Shown: in pieces, positions 1 through 9,892 of the stretch
Numbering within the stretch: position 1 is the first letter of the stretch
Layout of the letters: every line of letters begins with the position of its first letter
Origin: Pseudofrankia sp. DC12
GTDB taxonomy: Bacteria > Actinomycetota > Actinomycetes > Frankiales > Frankiaceae
DNA: 64,000 nt
Direction: 5' to 3'
Assembly: GCF_000966285.1 (NCBI RefSeq)
Contig: NZ_KQ031391.1
Location: forward strand, 2,887,208-2,951,207
Program-made: the position numbers and the translations under genes
Notes under the pieces: model-generated
What the model saw: only the letters and a program-made list of their open reading frames with translations
Told to the model about the DNA's origin: nothing
Databases searched by the model: none

Positions 1-3
1 CGG

Positions 4-1578
4 ATGCGGCACAGCAGGACCGGGACAGTGCTGCGCACCCACCCCGTGCTCGTCGACTCGGGCCTGGCACTCACGGTCTGCGTCCTGGCGCTGGTGCCGT
101 TGGCCCACCCGCCGCGAGGGATGGCCGCCGCGATCCTGCTGCTCACCGTCGCGGCCACGGCTCCCCTGTGCCTGCGACGCAGCTACCCGCTCGGGACCTT
201 CGTCGTCTGCGCCCTCGTATCGCTGACGCAGATCCTGCTCTGGGTGCCGTCATTCGGCACGTTCACCTCGCTGCTCATCGAGTTCTACACGGTCGCGAAA
301 TGGTGTTCGCGGCGGGTCACCACAGCCGCAGCCGCGTCCGTCACCGCCTGGATCCTCTGGTTCTGCGTCAGGTTGCCTCATGTCCGTGAGGTCGACCGGG
401 TCGCGGTGGCACTCGTCTTCCTGCCGGCCGCGGTCGCGGCGGGCGTGCTCGGCGTGAACGCGAACACCCGGCGGGCCTACGTCGCCTCGATCACCGACCG
501 CGCCAACCGGGCCGAGCGCGAACGCGACCAGCAGGCGCGGCTGGCAGCGGCTGGGGAACGGTCCAGGATCGCGCGCGAGATGCACGACATCGTGGCGCAT
601 AACCTTTCCGTCATGATCGCGCTAGCTGACGGCGCCGGCTACACACTGCGTGACCTGCTCGCCGGCGCGGGTGCCACGGCTGCGCCCCCCGTCGAGGGGT
701 CAGAGGTCACGACGGCGGTCGTGGCGGCGCCGGGCCCGGATGACGAGCGGGTGCGGCGCGCGGCCAAGGCGGTCGAGTCCGTGTCGGCCACCGGCCGGGA
801 GGCGCTCGCGCAGATGCGCAGCCTGCTGGGTGTTCTGCGGGAGGACACCGGCCTTCGCGACGACAACAGCCTTGCCCAGCCCACGCCAGATGACGCTGGT
901 CGGGGCATCGCGGGCGTGCCCGGCGGCAACGAGGTCGTCGGCTGGCCAACTGGCGAGATGGCCGTCGCCGATTGGCACGATTCCGCCGTACCAGGCCTGG
1001 ACGGCGGGACGGCTCCGGATGAGCCGGCCATGGCCCCCCAGCCACGGATCGCCGACCTCAACCGGCTGATCGAGCAGGTCCGCCACGCGGGGCCGACAGT
1101 CGGGTTCCTCGTCATCGGCCAGCGCCGTGAACTGCCCGCCGCCGCCGAGCTGACGGTCTTCCGGATCGTTCAGGAGTCTCTGACCAACATCCTCAAGCAC
1201 GCCGGGCCACGGGCGAACGCAGTGGTTCGGCTGAGTTTCACGCCCGCCGGTGTCGACATCGAGATCACCAACACCGGGCCGACTCCCGACGCCGCCTCGG
1301 ACCAATCCGGGACCCACGGCCAGGCGCCGAGGTCGCCCGGCCGGGGGATCGCGGGAATGCGGGAACGCGCCAGCCTGCACGGTGGCTCCCTGGTCGCCGG
1401 CCCCGGCGCTGGCGGGTGGCGGGTGGCCGCGCGCGTCCTCGCGCCGGCGGGATCACCATCGGCCGCGACCGCCGGGGCCACCGACCGCGCGTCTGGAGTG
1501 CCTCCGGCGCGGGCGGTCGTCACCACACCGCCGAGGACCCCGGCGAGCCGACCTCCTGAGGGAGCCCCCCGCCCATGA
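4..1578 (+). CDS. NarL-type two-component sensor histidine kinase
   Basis: Membrane sensor kinase of the HisKA_3 (HPK7) class that autophosphorylates and passes phosphate to the LuxR-type regulator directly downstream. Several hydrophobic segments fill roughly residues 15-155. A linker leads to the H-box with the phospho-acceptor His194 in ARE-M-HDIVAHNLS. The HATPase region lies at about 375-480, with an N-box at NILKHAG and a glycine-rich GRGIAGMRER. An unusual Gly/Pro/Ala-rich insert (about 215-345) separates the two catalytic parts, and a Pro/Ala tail ends the protein. The stop overlaps the regulator's ATG (ATGA), so the two are translationally coupled. The ATG is three bases from the window edge, so a longer upstream start cannot be excluded. 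The signal sensed is unknown. Confidence 0.88.
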   Translation: MRHSRTGTVLRTHPVLVDSGLALTVCVLALVPLAHPPRGMAAAILLLTVAATAPLCLRRSYPLGTFVVCALVSLTQILLWVPSFGTFTSLLIEFYTVAKWCSRRVTTAAAASVTAWILWFCVRLPHVREVDRVAVALVFLPAAVAAGVLGVNANTRRAYVASITDRANRAERERDQQARLAAAGERSRIAREMHDIVAHNLSVMIALADGAGYTLRDLLAGAGATAAPPVEGSEVTTAVVAAPGPDDERVRRAAKAVESVSATGREALAQMRSLLGVLREDTGLRDDNSLAQPTPDDAGRGIAGVPGGNEVVGWPTGEMAVADWHDSAVPGLDGGTAPDEPAMAPQPRIADLNRLIEQVRHAGPTVGFLVIGQRRELPAAAELTVFRIVQESLTNILKHAGPRANAVVRLSFTPAGVDIEITNTGPTPDAASDQSGTHGQAPRSPGRGIAGMRERASLHGGSLVAGPGAGGWRVAARVLAPAGSPSAATAGATDRASGVPPARAVVTTPPRTPASRPPEGAPRP

Positions 1579-2324
1579 CGATCAGTGTGCTGCTCGTGGA
1601 CGACCAGCCGCTGCTGCGGATGGGATTCCGTATGGTGATCGAGTCACAGCCCGATCTGAAGGTCGTCGGCGAGGCCGGCGACGGCGCCGCCGCCGCGCTG
1701 CTCGCCAGCGAGCTTGCTCCCGACGTCGTGGTGATGGACGTTCGGATGCCCGGTGTCGACGGAATCGAGGCGACGAGGCGGATCGCCGCCGCCGGCGGGT
1801 CATCCCGGGTGCTGATCCTGACGACGTTCGACCTCGACCAGTACGTGCTGGCCGGCCTGCGCGCCGGGGCAAGCGGCTTCCTGCTCAAGGATGTGCCCCC
1901 GGCCGACCTGCTCGCCGCGATCCGCACGATCGCCGCAGGCGACGCCGTCGTCGCTCCCAACGTCACCCGGCGCCTTCTCGACGCCTTCGCGCATCATCTG
2001 CCAGACCCGGACGCCTCGTCGAACAGCGGTCCCGGCACTGGGCCCAGTGGCGCCGCGGGCCGCGGCGGCGCCCGCGCGACCGCCGGAGCCGACCGGCTGG
2101 ACCGGCTCACCGACCGGGAGCGCGACGTGCTCGGAGAGCTCGCCGCCGGGCTGTCGAACGCCGAGATCGCGGCCCGGCTGGTCCTCTCCGAGGCGACCGT
2201 CAAGACGCACGTCGGCCGGATCCTCGCCAAGCTGGAACTGCGAGACCGCGTTCAGGCGGTCGTCTTCGCCTACGAGACCGGCCTCATCCGCCCCTCCGCC
2301 AACCCGCCCCGCCACGACGGCTGA
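1575..2324 (+). CDS. LuxR/NarL-family response regulator
   Basis: DNA-binding partner of the overlapping histidine kinase. Residues 1-120 form a receiver domain with acidic pocket D9/D10, phospho-acceptor D55 (VVVMDVRMP) and the conserved Lys in FLLKD. A Gly/Ala-rich linker (about 140-172) leads to a LuxR helix-turn-helix at about 175-238 (LTDRERDVLGELAAG ... SEATVKTHVGRIL). The length of 249 aa is slightly above the family norm because of the linker. Targets are not evident; the divergently placed neighbour is a LysE-type exporter. Confidence 0.92.
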   Translation: MTISVLLVDDQPLLRMGFRMVIESQPDLKVVGEAGDGAAAALLASELAPDVVVMDVRMPGVDGIEATRRIAAAGGSSRVLILTTFDLDQYVLAGLRAGASGFLLKDVPPADLLAAIRTIAAGDAVVAPNVTRRLLDAFAHHLPDPDASSNSGPGTGPSGAAGRGGARATAGADRLDRLTDRERDVLGELAAGLSNAEIAARLVLSEATVKTHVGRILAKLELRDRVQAVVFAYETGLIRPSANPPRHDG

Positions 2325-2345
2325 GCCGGTCGGTCGCCACACGGG

Positions 2346-2957
2346 TCAGCGGTGCGTGGTCGCGAGCTTGGCGCCGAGGCCGAGGCAGCTGAGCGAGAAG
2401 AAGCGCTGGAGGCCGCGGACGGCCTTCGGCCGGTCGATCAGGTGGCGGCGCAGGTAGCTGGCGAAGACGCCGTACCCGATGAACACGACGAGGGTCATGG
2501 CCATGAACATGCCGCCGAGCTCCACCATCCGCGTCGTCGCGCCGGCGCCGCGCTGGTCAACGAACTGCGGCAGGAACGCGAAGAAGAACAAGGTCAGCTT
2601 CGGATTCAGCAGGTTGGCCAGCACCGCGTTCCCGATGGTCCGGCCGGTGGATACCCGCGGCGCGGCTTCGTCGACCGCCAGAATCCCGTGGTCCCGCCAG
2701 GTCGCCCAGGCCATGTACAGCAGGTAGCACACGCCCGCGATCTTGAGCCCTTCGAACGCGAGCCCGCCGGCCCGCAGCAGGGCCACCGTCCCGGTGACCG
2801 CCGTCGCCAGATGCGGCACGATCCCCAGCGTGCACCCCAGCGCGGTGACGATGGCCACCCGTCGCCCCGAGCGCAGGCCGGCCGCGACGGTCAGGACCAC
2901 CCCGGTCCCCGGCGTCGCCACGATCGCCAGGGAGGTCACCAGAAACGCGAGGCTCAT
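2346..2957 (-). CDS. LysE/RhtB-family amino-acid exporter
   Basis: Six-helix membrane exporter of 203 aa, the family's normal size. It probably exports amino acids or related metabolites. The N-terminus shows the family pattern [20 protein letters not shown]. The central region has the characteristic [19 protein letters not shown] segment. It converges on the response-regulator gene with only about 20 bp between them. The substrate cannot be read from sequence. Confidence 0.88.
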   Translation of the reverse strand: MSLAFLVTSLAIVATPGTGVVLTVAAGLRSGRRVAIVTALGCTLGIVPHLATAVTGTVALLRAGGLAFEGLKIAGVCYLLYMAWATWRDHGILAVDEAAPRVSTGRTIGNAVLANLLNPKLTLFFFAFLPQFVDQRGAGATTRMVELGGMFMAMTLVVFIGYGVFASYLRRHLIDRPKAVRGLQRFFSLSCLGLGAKLATTHR

Positions 2958-3054
2958 GCCCGAATTGTGGCCCAGGACGAGCCGCGGCCGTCAGGATCTC
3001 CGGAATCAGCGCGGACAGCAAGAAGGACCGCGATCGACGATCGCGATCCTTTGC

Positions 3055-3131
3055 TGGTCGGGGTGGCGGGATTCGAACCCACGGCCTCTACGTCCCGAAC
3101 GTAGCGCGCTACCAAGCTGCGCCACACCCCG
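3055..3131 (-). tRNA. tRNA-Pro (anticodon CGG), CCA encoded
   Basis: Reading the minus strand, a 7-bp acceptor stem (CGGGGTG/CACCCCG), D arm, anticodon stem CTACG/CGTAG with loop TTCGGGA, and T arm GTGGG-TTCGAAT-CCCGC fold into a standard cloverleaf. Anticodon CGG reads CCG. The discriminator A is followed by a genomically encoded CCA. Confidence 0.95.
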
Positions 3132-3217
3132 AAGACCAACGGTGGTCAGCATACCTGATGGATCGGCGGTCCAGGCGGACAGGTCGTGCCGACTCGACCC
3201 ACCGGCTCCGCCGCGGT

Positions 3218-4174
3218 CTAGCCAGCGGGGACGAGGGTGAGCAGGGTCGCCTCCGGACGGCAGCCGAGCCGGATCGGGGCGTAGGGCGAGGTGCCCAGGC
3301 CAGCCGAGACGTGCAGCCAGGACGTCAGCTCAGCGCCATCCGGGGTGGCGGCGGTCCACCGGGACAGGCCGCGGGCCCGCCTGGGGTCCAGGCCGCAGTT
3401 CGTGACCAGCGCCCCGACGAACGGCAGCCGGATCTGGCCGCCGTGGGTGTGGCCGGCCAGCGTCAGCTGCACGCCGTCGGCCGTGAAGGCGTCCAGGACT
3501 CGCGGCTCGGGCGTGTGCGAGAGGCCGAGCACGACGTCGACCTCCGGTTCGGGCGGGCCGGCCACCAGGGGCACCCGGTCACGCCGCGAGCGCGCGTCGT
3601 CGACCCCGCGGACGTCCAGGCGCCGGCCGCCGATCGTGAGGACGTCGTGGACGTGGGTCATGTCGCGCCAGCCAGAGTCCGCCACGAGATCCTTGGCGAA
3701 CCCGTCCCAGTCCAGCTCCGGCCCCTTGTGGGGGCCGCCGGGGTGCCGCTGGAAGTAGTGGTGCGGGCTGCGCGGCTTCGGCACGTAGTAGTCGTTGTTG
3801 CCCGGGATGAAGACACCCGGGAAGGAGTAGAGCGGCGCGAGCGCCCGGCGCAGCGGCTCGGCCGAGTCCTGGTGCGACAGCACGTCGCCGGTCATGGCGA
3901 CCAGGTCTGGCACCAGCCGGCTCAGCTCCCCCAGCCAGGCGAACTTGCGGTGCTGCCCCGGCGTCACATGCAGGTCGGACAGGTGCAGGAGGCGCAGCGG
4001 GGCTGCCCCTGGCGGGAGGACCGGCACCTCCCGCCTGGTCAGCGTGTACGCATCCCGCTCGTACACGCCGTACCCGACGGTGGCTGCTCCCAGCACCGCC
4101 AGCCCGGCGGCCGCCCGGCGCGCCGCCGGCCAGGCTGTTCGCGTTTCTCCTCGCATCCGTCCAGTCTCACCCAT
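3218..4174 (-). CDS. Membrane-anchored calcineurin-like metallophosphoesterase
   Basis: Predicted 318-aa phosphoesterase. After a short N-terminal hydrophobic anchor, the metallophosphoesterase motifs appear in order: LSDLHV (DxH), TGDVLSH (GDxx), PGNND(Y) (GNHD-like), and [13 protein letters not shown] (GHxH). All metal ligands appear present. The ATG at 4174 is preferred because GGAG lies 8 nt upstream; an ATG six codons later is possible. The family is usually found next to PBP and WhiB genes in actinobacteria, and its in vivo substrate is unknown. It is divergent from the YqeY-like gene. Confidence 0.88.
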   Translation of the reverse strand: MGETGRMRGETRTAWPAARRAAAGLAVLGAATVGYGVYERDAYTLTRREVPVLPPGAAPLRLLHLSDLHVTPGQHRKFAWLGELSRLVPDLVAMTGDVLSHQDSAEPLRRALAPLYSFPGVFIPGNNDYYVPKPRSPHHYFQRHPGGPHKGPELDWDGFAKDLVADSGWRDMTHVHDVLTIGGRRLDVRGVDDARSRRDRVPLVAGPPEPEVDVVLGLSHTPEPRVLDAFTADGVQLTLAGHTHGGQIRLPFVGALVTNCGLDPRRARGLSRWTAATPDGAELTSWLHVSAGLGTSPYAPIRLGCRPEATLLTLVPAG

Positions 4175-4306
4175 TGTCGCCGCTCCAATCGGCAGCGGTC
4201 GGACGAGCGACCACCGCCCGAATCCGCCGCCGCGCTGCTGGACGTCGCGGGCCCGGGGAAAATGAGGGTGACCAGACGTCGTGCACGAACCTAGGCTGCG
4301 GGAATC

Positions 4307-4762
4307 ATGAACACCTTGAAGGAGCGGCTGCGCGCCGACCTGACGACGGCGATGAAGGCACGGGACGAGCTGCGGACGTCGACGCTGCGGCTCGCGATCT
4401 CGGCGGTGAAGGAAGCCGAGGTGGCCGGCCAGTCGGCCCACGAGCTCACCGACGACGAAGTGGAGAAAGTGCTGACCCGGGAGGTCCGCAAGCGCCGGGA
4501 GGCCGCCGACGCCTACGCCGGGGCGGGTCGCACCGAGCAGGCCGCCCGCGAGCGGTCCGAGGGCGAGGTCCTGTCCGACTACCTGCCCAAGCAGCTCGGC
4601 GACGACGAGCTCACCGCGATCGTCGACAAGGTGCTCGCCGACGGCGACTTCGCCGGGCCGAAGGCGATCGGACCGGCGATGAAGGCAGTGCAGGCCGTCG
4701 TCGCCGGCCGCGCCGATGGCAGCAAGGTCGCCGGCCTCGTCAAGGCGCGTCTGACGGCCTGA
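4307..4762 (+). CDS. GatB/YqeY-domain protein
   Basis: Soluble 151-aa protein matching the stand-alone YqeY family over its full length: N-terminal helix MNTLKERLRADLTTAMKARD, the TLRLAISAVKEAEV segment, and C-terminal GPAMKAVQAVVAGRADGSKV. The same fold forms the tRNA-binding tail of GatB in the Glu-tRNA(Gln) amidotransferase. The function of the free-standing protein is not established. It is convergent with the PBP gene. Confidence 0.92.
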   Translation: MNTLKERLRADLTTAMKARDELRTSTLRLAISAVKEAEVAGQSAHELTDDEVEKVLTREVRKRREAADAYAGAGRTEQAARERSEGEVLSDYLPKQLGDDELTAIVDKVLADGDFAGPKAIGPAMKAVQAVVAGRADGSKVAGLVKARLTA

Positions 4763-4816
4763 CGCCGCAGGCCTGGCCTGGTGCGGCCTGTCCCAGCGCC
4801 GCCATCCAGCGGTCTC

Positions 4817-7333
4817 CTAGCCGGAGCCGGCGGTCGGGGGTCGACCGCCCCGCCGGCCGGTGCCAGTACCGGCTGGCGGACTCTGGGTCTGGTCCTGGGT
4901 CTGGGTCTGGGTCTGGTCCTGGGTCTGGGTCTGGTCCTGGGTCTGGGTCTGGGTCCCGCCGGGGTCCAGCGCGGCCAGGCCGGCGATGGACCCGCCGGGC
5001 GTGACCAGCGCGATCGTCTGCCCGGCGGGTACCTGGCTCCCCGCCGACGGGTACTGGATGAGGACGACGCCGTTCGGGTTCCCCCGCACCTGCGTCGAGA
5101 ATCCCTGCGACTGGAGGAACGCCACCGCGGCCGGGGCGAGCGCGCCGACCACGTTCGGCACGACAACGTTCGGCAGCACCGGCTGGGTGCTGTCCGGGGG
5201 CGGCAGCGGCACGACCGGGAGACTCAGCCCGTCGAGGGTCTTCCTCATCGTGCTCGCCCAGATCTTCGTCGGCAGGTCGCCGCCGTAGACATGGGCGTAG
5301 CCCAGGACGTTGCGCAGCGGGTACGTCTGCGGGCCGCGCGGGTCGGCGAGGGTGACCGCCGTTGCGAGCTGCGGCACGTAGCCGACGAACGAGGCGGTGG
5401 TGAAGTCCTCGGCAGTGCCCGTCTTGCCGGCGGCCGGGCGGCCGATCTGCCCGTTGCCGGCGGCGGTGCCCTGGCTGATCACGCCTTCGAGTACCGAGGT
5501 CACGGCATCGGCGACCTGCGGGTTGAGGACCTGCTCGCAGGCGGCCGGCTTCGCGTACTTCACTGGCCGGTCCGCGCCGCCGACCTGCTGAGTGATCGAG
5601 GTGATGAACACCGGGTCGCACCGCTCGCCGTGCGCGGCGATCGTCGCGTAGGCGGTGGCGAGGTCAAGCGTGCTGATCTCGTTCGAGCCGATCACGAACG
5701 AGCCGTCGACGGAGCCCACCCCGTCGACGCCGTGGCAGGGCGAGTTGGTGTGCAGGTTCTGCGACTGCTCCTGCACCCGGCAGGAGCTGACCCCGAGCCG
5801 GCGCGCCATCTCCGCGATCTTCAGCACGCCCACCTTCTCGGCGAGCTGCACGTAGTAGGTGTTGACCGAATGCCAGGTCGCGGTGGTCAACGAGTAGGGC
5901 CCGGCCTCGTTCGGGTCGGCATTCGCGTAGCAGTCGTTCGGCTTCGGGTTCGGGAACCGGTCGGAGTGGTAGCAGGCCGGCGACATGAACGTCGTCGAGA
6001 GCGGCAGCCCCTGCTCCAGCGCCGAGACCAACGCGAACATCTTGAACGTCGAGCCGGGCGAGAACGACGTCTCCTTGGTCGGGTAGACCTGCTTCGTGTG
6101 CACGAAGTCGGTCGTCGTGGCCGGCCCCTGGCCGTCGGTGGTATCGCCGTAGTCACGGTTCTCGGTCAGCGCGAGCACGGCGCCGGTGCCCGGCTGCACC
6201 ATCGCCACGCCGGCGGCGACCCGGTTGCCCGGTGGGACGATCGTGCGGGCGGAGGAGTCCGCGGCCGCCTGGGCCACCGGGTCCAGCGTCGTGTGGATGG
6301 TCAGGCCGCCTGCGAAGAGCAGCTTGCTGGCGGCCTCCCTGGTGGGCGCGAACGACCGGTCGGCGAGCAGCATCTCCCGGACCTGCGCGCAGAAGTACGG
6401 CGTGGCCGAGTCGGCGCAGGAGTCCGCCGAGTGCGGCCGCAGGTTCAGCGCGAGCGGGGCCGCCTTCGCCGCCACCAGGTCCGTGGCGCTGATGTGGCCG
6501 TGCGTCCGCATGGCGTCCAGCACGAGGCCGCGCCGGTCCTGTGCGGCCTGCGGGTGCTGGATGGGGTCATAGGCCGTCGGATTCTTCACCAGCCCGGCGA
6601 GCATCGCTGCCTGCGGCAGCGTCAGCTGGGAGACATCGACGTTGAAGTACCGCTTGGCGGCGGCCTGAATGCCATACGCACCGGCGCCGAAGTAGGCGAT
6701 GTTCAGGTATCCCTCGAGAATCTTGTCCTTTGGCAGGTGCTGGTCTAGATAGAGTGCGTACCGCGCCTCGCGCAGCTTTCGGTCGACCGTCTGGGCGGTC
6801 GCCGCCTCACGTTCCGCCGGGGTGGTCGCCTCCTGCAGCAGGACGTTCTTCACGTACTGCTGGGTGATCGTGCTCGCGCCCTGGGTCACCGAGCCATTGC
6901 TTCGGTTGGCCACATAGGCACGGATCATGCCTTTGTAGTCGACGCCGGAATGCTGGTAAAAGCGAGCATCCTCAATGTCGATGATGGCGTTGCGCATCAC
7001 CTGCGGCACCCGCGACAGTGGCACGACCTCGCGGTACTGGTCGCCGACGAGGGTCGCGATGACATTGCCGCGCGAGTCGAGAATCGTCGACGGCTCGACC
7101 AGCGGGCCGACGGTCAGGTTCTCCGGCAGGGCGAGGAACTCGTCGGCACCGGACTTGGCCGAAATGCCGACCAGGCCGACGAACGGTGCCGCGAGAAGCG
7201 CGATGACGAGCCCGGCGGCGGCGCTTGCGAACAGCGTGCCGGAAAGGCGTCGGACAGTGACCCGTCGGCCAGCGCGAACCGGGCGTTCAGAACTGCCGCC
7301 GGTCGTCGCGCGGGGCGTCACGCGTATGCCCAC
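4817..7333 (-). CDS. ponA2: Bifunctional penicillin-binding protein with PASTA domain (PonA2 type)
   Basis: Class A PBP that polymerises and cross-links peptidoglycan at the membrane. After a short basic region there is one transmembrane helix. The GT51 glycosyltransferase follows (EDARFYQHSGVDYKG, TQGASTITQQYVKN). The transpeptidase has SxxK as STFK, SxN as SVN and KTG as GKTGT. A single PASTA domain (LPNVVVPNVVG...) comes next. The tail is an odd low-complexity run of Gln/Asp/Thr encoded by tandem CTGGGT-type repeats. Gene order with whiB4 and two ArsA-like ATPases matches the ponA2 region of mycobacteria. The GTG at 7333 is favoured by an upstream GGAGG, but an ATG at 7414 is an alternative. 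Confidence 0.9.
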   Translation of the reverse strand: MGIRVTPRATTGGSSERPVRAGRRVTVRRLSGTLFASAAAGLVIALLAAPFVGLVGISAKSGADEFLALPENLTVGPLVEPSTILDSRGNVIATLVGDQYREVVPLSRVPQVMRNAIIDIEDARFYQHSGVDYKGMIRAYVANRSNGSVTQGASTITQQYVKNVLLQEATTPAEREAATAQTVDRKLREARYALYLDQHLPKDKILEGYLNIAYFGAGAYGIQAAAKRYFNVDVSQLTLPQAAMLAGLVKNPTAYDPIQHPQAAQDRRGLVLDAMRTHGHISATDLVAAKAAPLALNLRPHSADSCADSATPYFCAQVREMLLADRSFAPTREAASKLLFAGGLTIHTTLDPVAQAAADSSARTIVPPGNRVAAGVAMVQPGTGAVLALTENRDYGDTTDGQGPATTTDFVHTKQVYPTKETSFSPGSTFKMFALVSALEQGLPLSTTFMSPACYHSDRFPNPKPNDCYANADPNEAGPYSLTTATWHSVNTYYVQLAEKVGVLKIAEMARRLGVSSCRVQEQSQNLHTNSPCHGVDGVGSVDGSFVIGSNEISTLDLATAYATIAAHGERCDPVFITSITQQVGGADRPVKYAKPAACEQVLNPQVADAVTSVLEGVISQGTAAGNGQIGRPAAGKTGTAEDFTTASFVGYVPQLATAVTLADPRGPQTYPLRNVLGYAHVYGGDLPTKIWASTMRKTLDGLSLPVVPLPPPDSTQPVLPNVVVPNVVGALAPAAVAFLQSQGFSTQVRGNPNGVVLIQYPSAGSQVPAGQTIALVTPGGSIAGLAALDPGGTQTQTQDQTQTQDQTQTQTQDQTQSPPAGTGTGRRGGRPPTAGSG
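4884..4962. repeat. CTGGGT/CTGGTC short tandem repeat inside ponA2
   Basis: About 80 bp of imperfect 6-bp units (CTGGGT, with CTGGTC variants). Read on the minus strand it encodes alternating Gln, Thr and Asp near the PonA2 C-terminus. Being in phase with codons, copy-number change would alter tail length without frameshift. Confidence 0.8.
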
Positions 7334-7950
7334 ATGGTTCGGAACCTCCGTCCGCCCCCAGACCGATCCCCCACGGATGCACACCACTTGCCCATCGACG
7401 TCCGCGGGCCTCATCGTTCCACCCATGCACGGACCAGTGGCGCGCGCTGCCAGCGGGCGGCGGGCTGAGGTTACCTCGCCCGGCTGTCCAACCAGTGACG
7501 TGCGCACGCTCGCGCCGGCACGCCGCGGTGCTCTCACCCCCATTCCGCGGCAATCAACACCTTGCGCACAACGCCCGCCGGTCGGTCGGCAGCCGCGGCT
7601 CCGGTGTCCGCCTCGGCGGCCGGCCGGTCGCCGACGGTGCGCATTCGAGCAGCTCAACGCCCGGACGTGCCACCGCGCCGGCGCCGACGGGACCGGCGGG
7701 AGGTGATGCAACGGGCGCGAAACGAACGGGCTCGGAGCAGGGCCGTGATGTCACACGAACGACATGTGGATGTCACCGACGGACCTACAGTCTGGTTCGA
7801 CATCAATGGCCCGGACTAGTCATCCGGATAACCACCCGAGTGGGGTCTGTGCCGTGGCCACCGCACTCCGTACGGTTTCGCACGACGCCAACGACGCCAC
7901 GTCACCCGCACGGGTCCCTTGACCACGGTCTCTCTCGAAAGGCAGGTGGC
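7334..7950. other. Intergenic region between ponA2 and whiB4, no gene seen
   Basis: About 617 bp between two divergent genes. No reading frame here has a convincing start, ribosome site and family match. It must hold both promoters; the part just before whiB4 (about 7740-7930) is less GC-rich and is the likely promoter area. Confidence 0.5.
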
Positions 7951-8307
7951 ATGACCAGAAGCCCAACTCCGGCCGTCTCCACGGCTCGCCGTGGCGGAAC
8001 CACCCGTCTCGTCAGCGGCATCGCCGATGGCGACTGGACCGCGCTCGCCGCGTGTCGCGACGTCGACCCGGATGAGCTGTTCGTACAGGGCGCCGCGCAG
8101 AACCGGGTGAAGACCCGCTGCTTCGGCTGCCTGGTGCGGACGCAGTGCCTCGCCGACGCCCTCGACAACCACGTCGAGTTCGGCGTCTGGGGTGGCATGA
8201 CCGAACGGGAACGCCGCGCGCTGCTTCGACGCCGGCCGGACGTCCGCTCCTGGCGGAAGCTGCTGGCCGACGCCCAGGCGGACCACCGGACCACCTCGAC
8301 CGGCTGA
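7951..8307 (+). CDS. whiB4: WhiB-family iron-sulfur regulator, WhiB4/WblA type
   Basis: 118-aa redox-sensing regulator. The four cluster-binding cysteines are C35, C57, C60 and C66 (Cys-X21-Cys-X2-Cys-X5-Cys). They are followed by the GVWGG turn at 78-82 and a basic C-terminal stretch. The ATG follows GGCAGGTGGC. The neighbourhood (ponA2 on one side, two ArsA-type ATPases on the other) is the known context of whiB4 in mycobacteria and wblA in Streptomyces. In those organisms the protein links oxidative stress to gene control and development; that role is inferred here. Confidence 0.93.
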   Translation: MTRSPTPAVSTARRGGTTRLVSGIADGDWTALAACRDVDPDELFVQGAAQNRVKTRCFGCLVRTQCLADALDNHVEFGVWGGMTERERRALLRRRPDVRSWRKLLADAQADHRTTSTG

Positions 8308-8473
8308 CGGCACCGCGACCGAACACCCCTCCTGACGGACCCCGGCGCAGCGTCGCGCGCGGGATCCGGGGAGAAGTCCACAGCCCTGCTTACTTTCAGT
8401 AGTCACTTGCGGACAGCCCACAAATTCGCCCCCGACGCAATAACACATTTGAGCCAGGCGGGCGGCAGGTTTC

Positions 8474-9892
8474 TCAGATCGCACGGATGAGACGTGCGTC
8501 ACCCGCGAGGGCGGCGCCGATCTCGCGCAGGCCGGCCAGGTCGTGGACGTCCTCGGCCAGCGCCTCGACCTCGACCAGCGGCGTGTCCGGGTGGGCCGAG
8601 GTGAAGCGTTCGCGCAGCCTCGACTCCCGCTCCGCCAGCCGCAGCCGGTCCGCGTGGACTCGAAGCACCGCGGCTGCCAGTGGATGCTCCCCGTGCTCGG
8701 TGAGGTTCTCGGCCGCGGCCAGGCTCCGCTCCGTCGTCAGCACCCGGCCGTCACTCTGGTGCATCCTGTTGATCACCAGACCGGCCAGCGGCATGCCGTC
8801 CGAGTCGAGCCGGTCCACGAAGTAGCTCGCCTCCCGCAATGCCGCCACCTCGGGCGCCGCCACCACGATGAACGAGGTGCCCGGCGCGCCGAGCAGGCGG
8901 TAGGTCTTCTCCGCCCGCTGCCGGAAACCGCCGAACATGGTCTCCAGCGCCGTGACGAACTGGCTGAGGTCGGTCAGCAGCTGGGTGCCGATCACCTTGG
9001 TCAGCACCCTCGTGAACACGCCGAACCCGACGCCGAGCACCTTCGCGTACGCCCGCCCGCCAGCCTTCGCCGGCGCGAGCATCAGCCGCAGCAGCCGGCC
9101 GTCCAGGAAGGCGCCCAGCCGGCTCGGGGCGTCCAGGAAGTCCAGGGCCGACCGGGTCGGCGGAGTGTCGACGATGATCAGATCCCAGTCGTCGGCCGCG
9201 TCCAGCTGGCCGAGCTTCTCCATCGCCATGTACTCCTGCGTGCCGGAGAACGAGGACGACAGCGACTGGTAGAAGGGGTTCGCGAGCAGCTGGGCCGCCC
9301 GGTCCGGGGTGGTGTGCGCCAGGACGATCTCGTCGAACGTCCGCTTCATGTCGAGCATCATCGCGTCGAGCCGCCCGCCCGCGGACCGGTCGACGCCGAG
9401 CACCTCACGCGGGGTGTTGTCCAGCTCGGTGAGGCCCATCGACTGCGCCAGCCGGCGCGCCGGGTCGATCGTGAGGACGACGACGGCCCGGCCCTGCTCG
9501 GCGGCCCGCAGCGCGAGCGCGGCGGCCGTCGTCGTCTTGCCCACCCCGCCCGACCCGCAGCAGACGATGATCCGCTCGGTGGCCAGCAGCTCGTCGACGT
9601 CGAGGCGCGGCACTCCGGCCGGCTGTGGGCGCACCCGGGCGTGAATCCGCACGACCCTGGCGGCGTCGCCCGTGCTCGCGCGTTCCTTGGCACCACCGGC
9701 CCCCTTGGCCGCCGGCTTCTTCGTCACGGGCGTCTTCGCCCGGCTGGCCGGAACGCGCCTGGGCACGGCCGGGTCCGCCGCGACGGCGTCGGGCTCGTCG
9801 CGCCGCGCGGCGGAGGACGCGGCCGGCGGCGCGGGCCGCTTCGACCTCGGGCGCGGGCCACCGTCGCCGTCGCCGTCCGGGGCCGGGCTCAC
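8474..9892 (-). CDS. ArsA-family ATPase (second of a coupled pair)
   Basis: 472-aa soluble P-loop ATPase of the ArsA/GET3 class. A 100-residue Ala/Pro/Lys-rich N-terminal extension precedes the deviant Walker A CGSGGVGKTTT at about 112-122. The ATPase core includes DTPPTRSALDFLDAP (switch region). Its start overlaps the preceding ATPase stop by 4 bp, indicating coupled translation and probably a hetero-complex. The order matches the Rv3679-Rv3680 pair beside whiB4 in M. tuberculosis. There is no arsenic gene nearby, so arsenite transport is not implied. Confidence 0.9.
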   Translation of the reverse strand: MSPAPDGDGDGGPRPRSKRPAPPAASSAARRDEPDAVAADPAVPRRVPASRAKTPVTKKPAAKGAGGAKERASTGDAARVVRIHARVRPQPAGVPRLDVDELLATERIIVCCGSGGVGKTTTAAALALRAAEQGRAVVVLTIDPARRLAQSMGLTELDNTPREVLGVDRSAGGRLDAMMLDMKRTFDEIVLAHTTPDRAAQLLANPFYQSLSSSFSGTQEYMAMEKLGQLDAADDWDLIIVDTPPTRSALDFLDAPSRLGAFLDGRLLRLMLAPAKAGGRAYAKVLGVGFGVFTRVLTKVIGTQLLTDLSQFVTALETMFGGFRQRAEKTYRLLGAPGTSFIVVAAPEVAALREASYFVDRLDSDGMPLAGLVINRMHQSDGRVLTTERSLAAAENLTEHGEHPLAAAVLRVHADRLRLAERESRLRERFTSAHPDTPLVEVEALAEDVHDLAGLREIGAALAGDARLIRAI

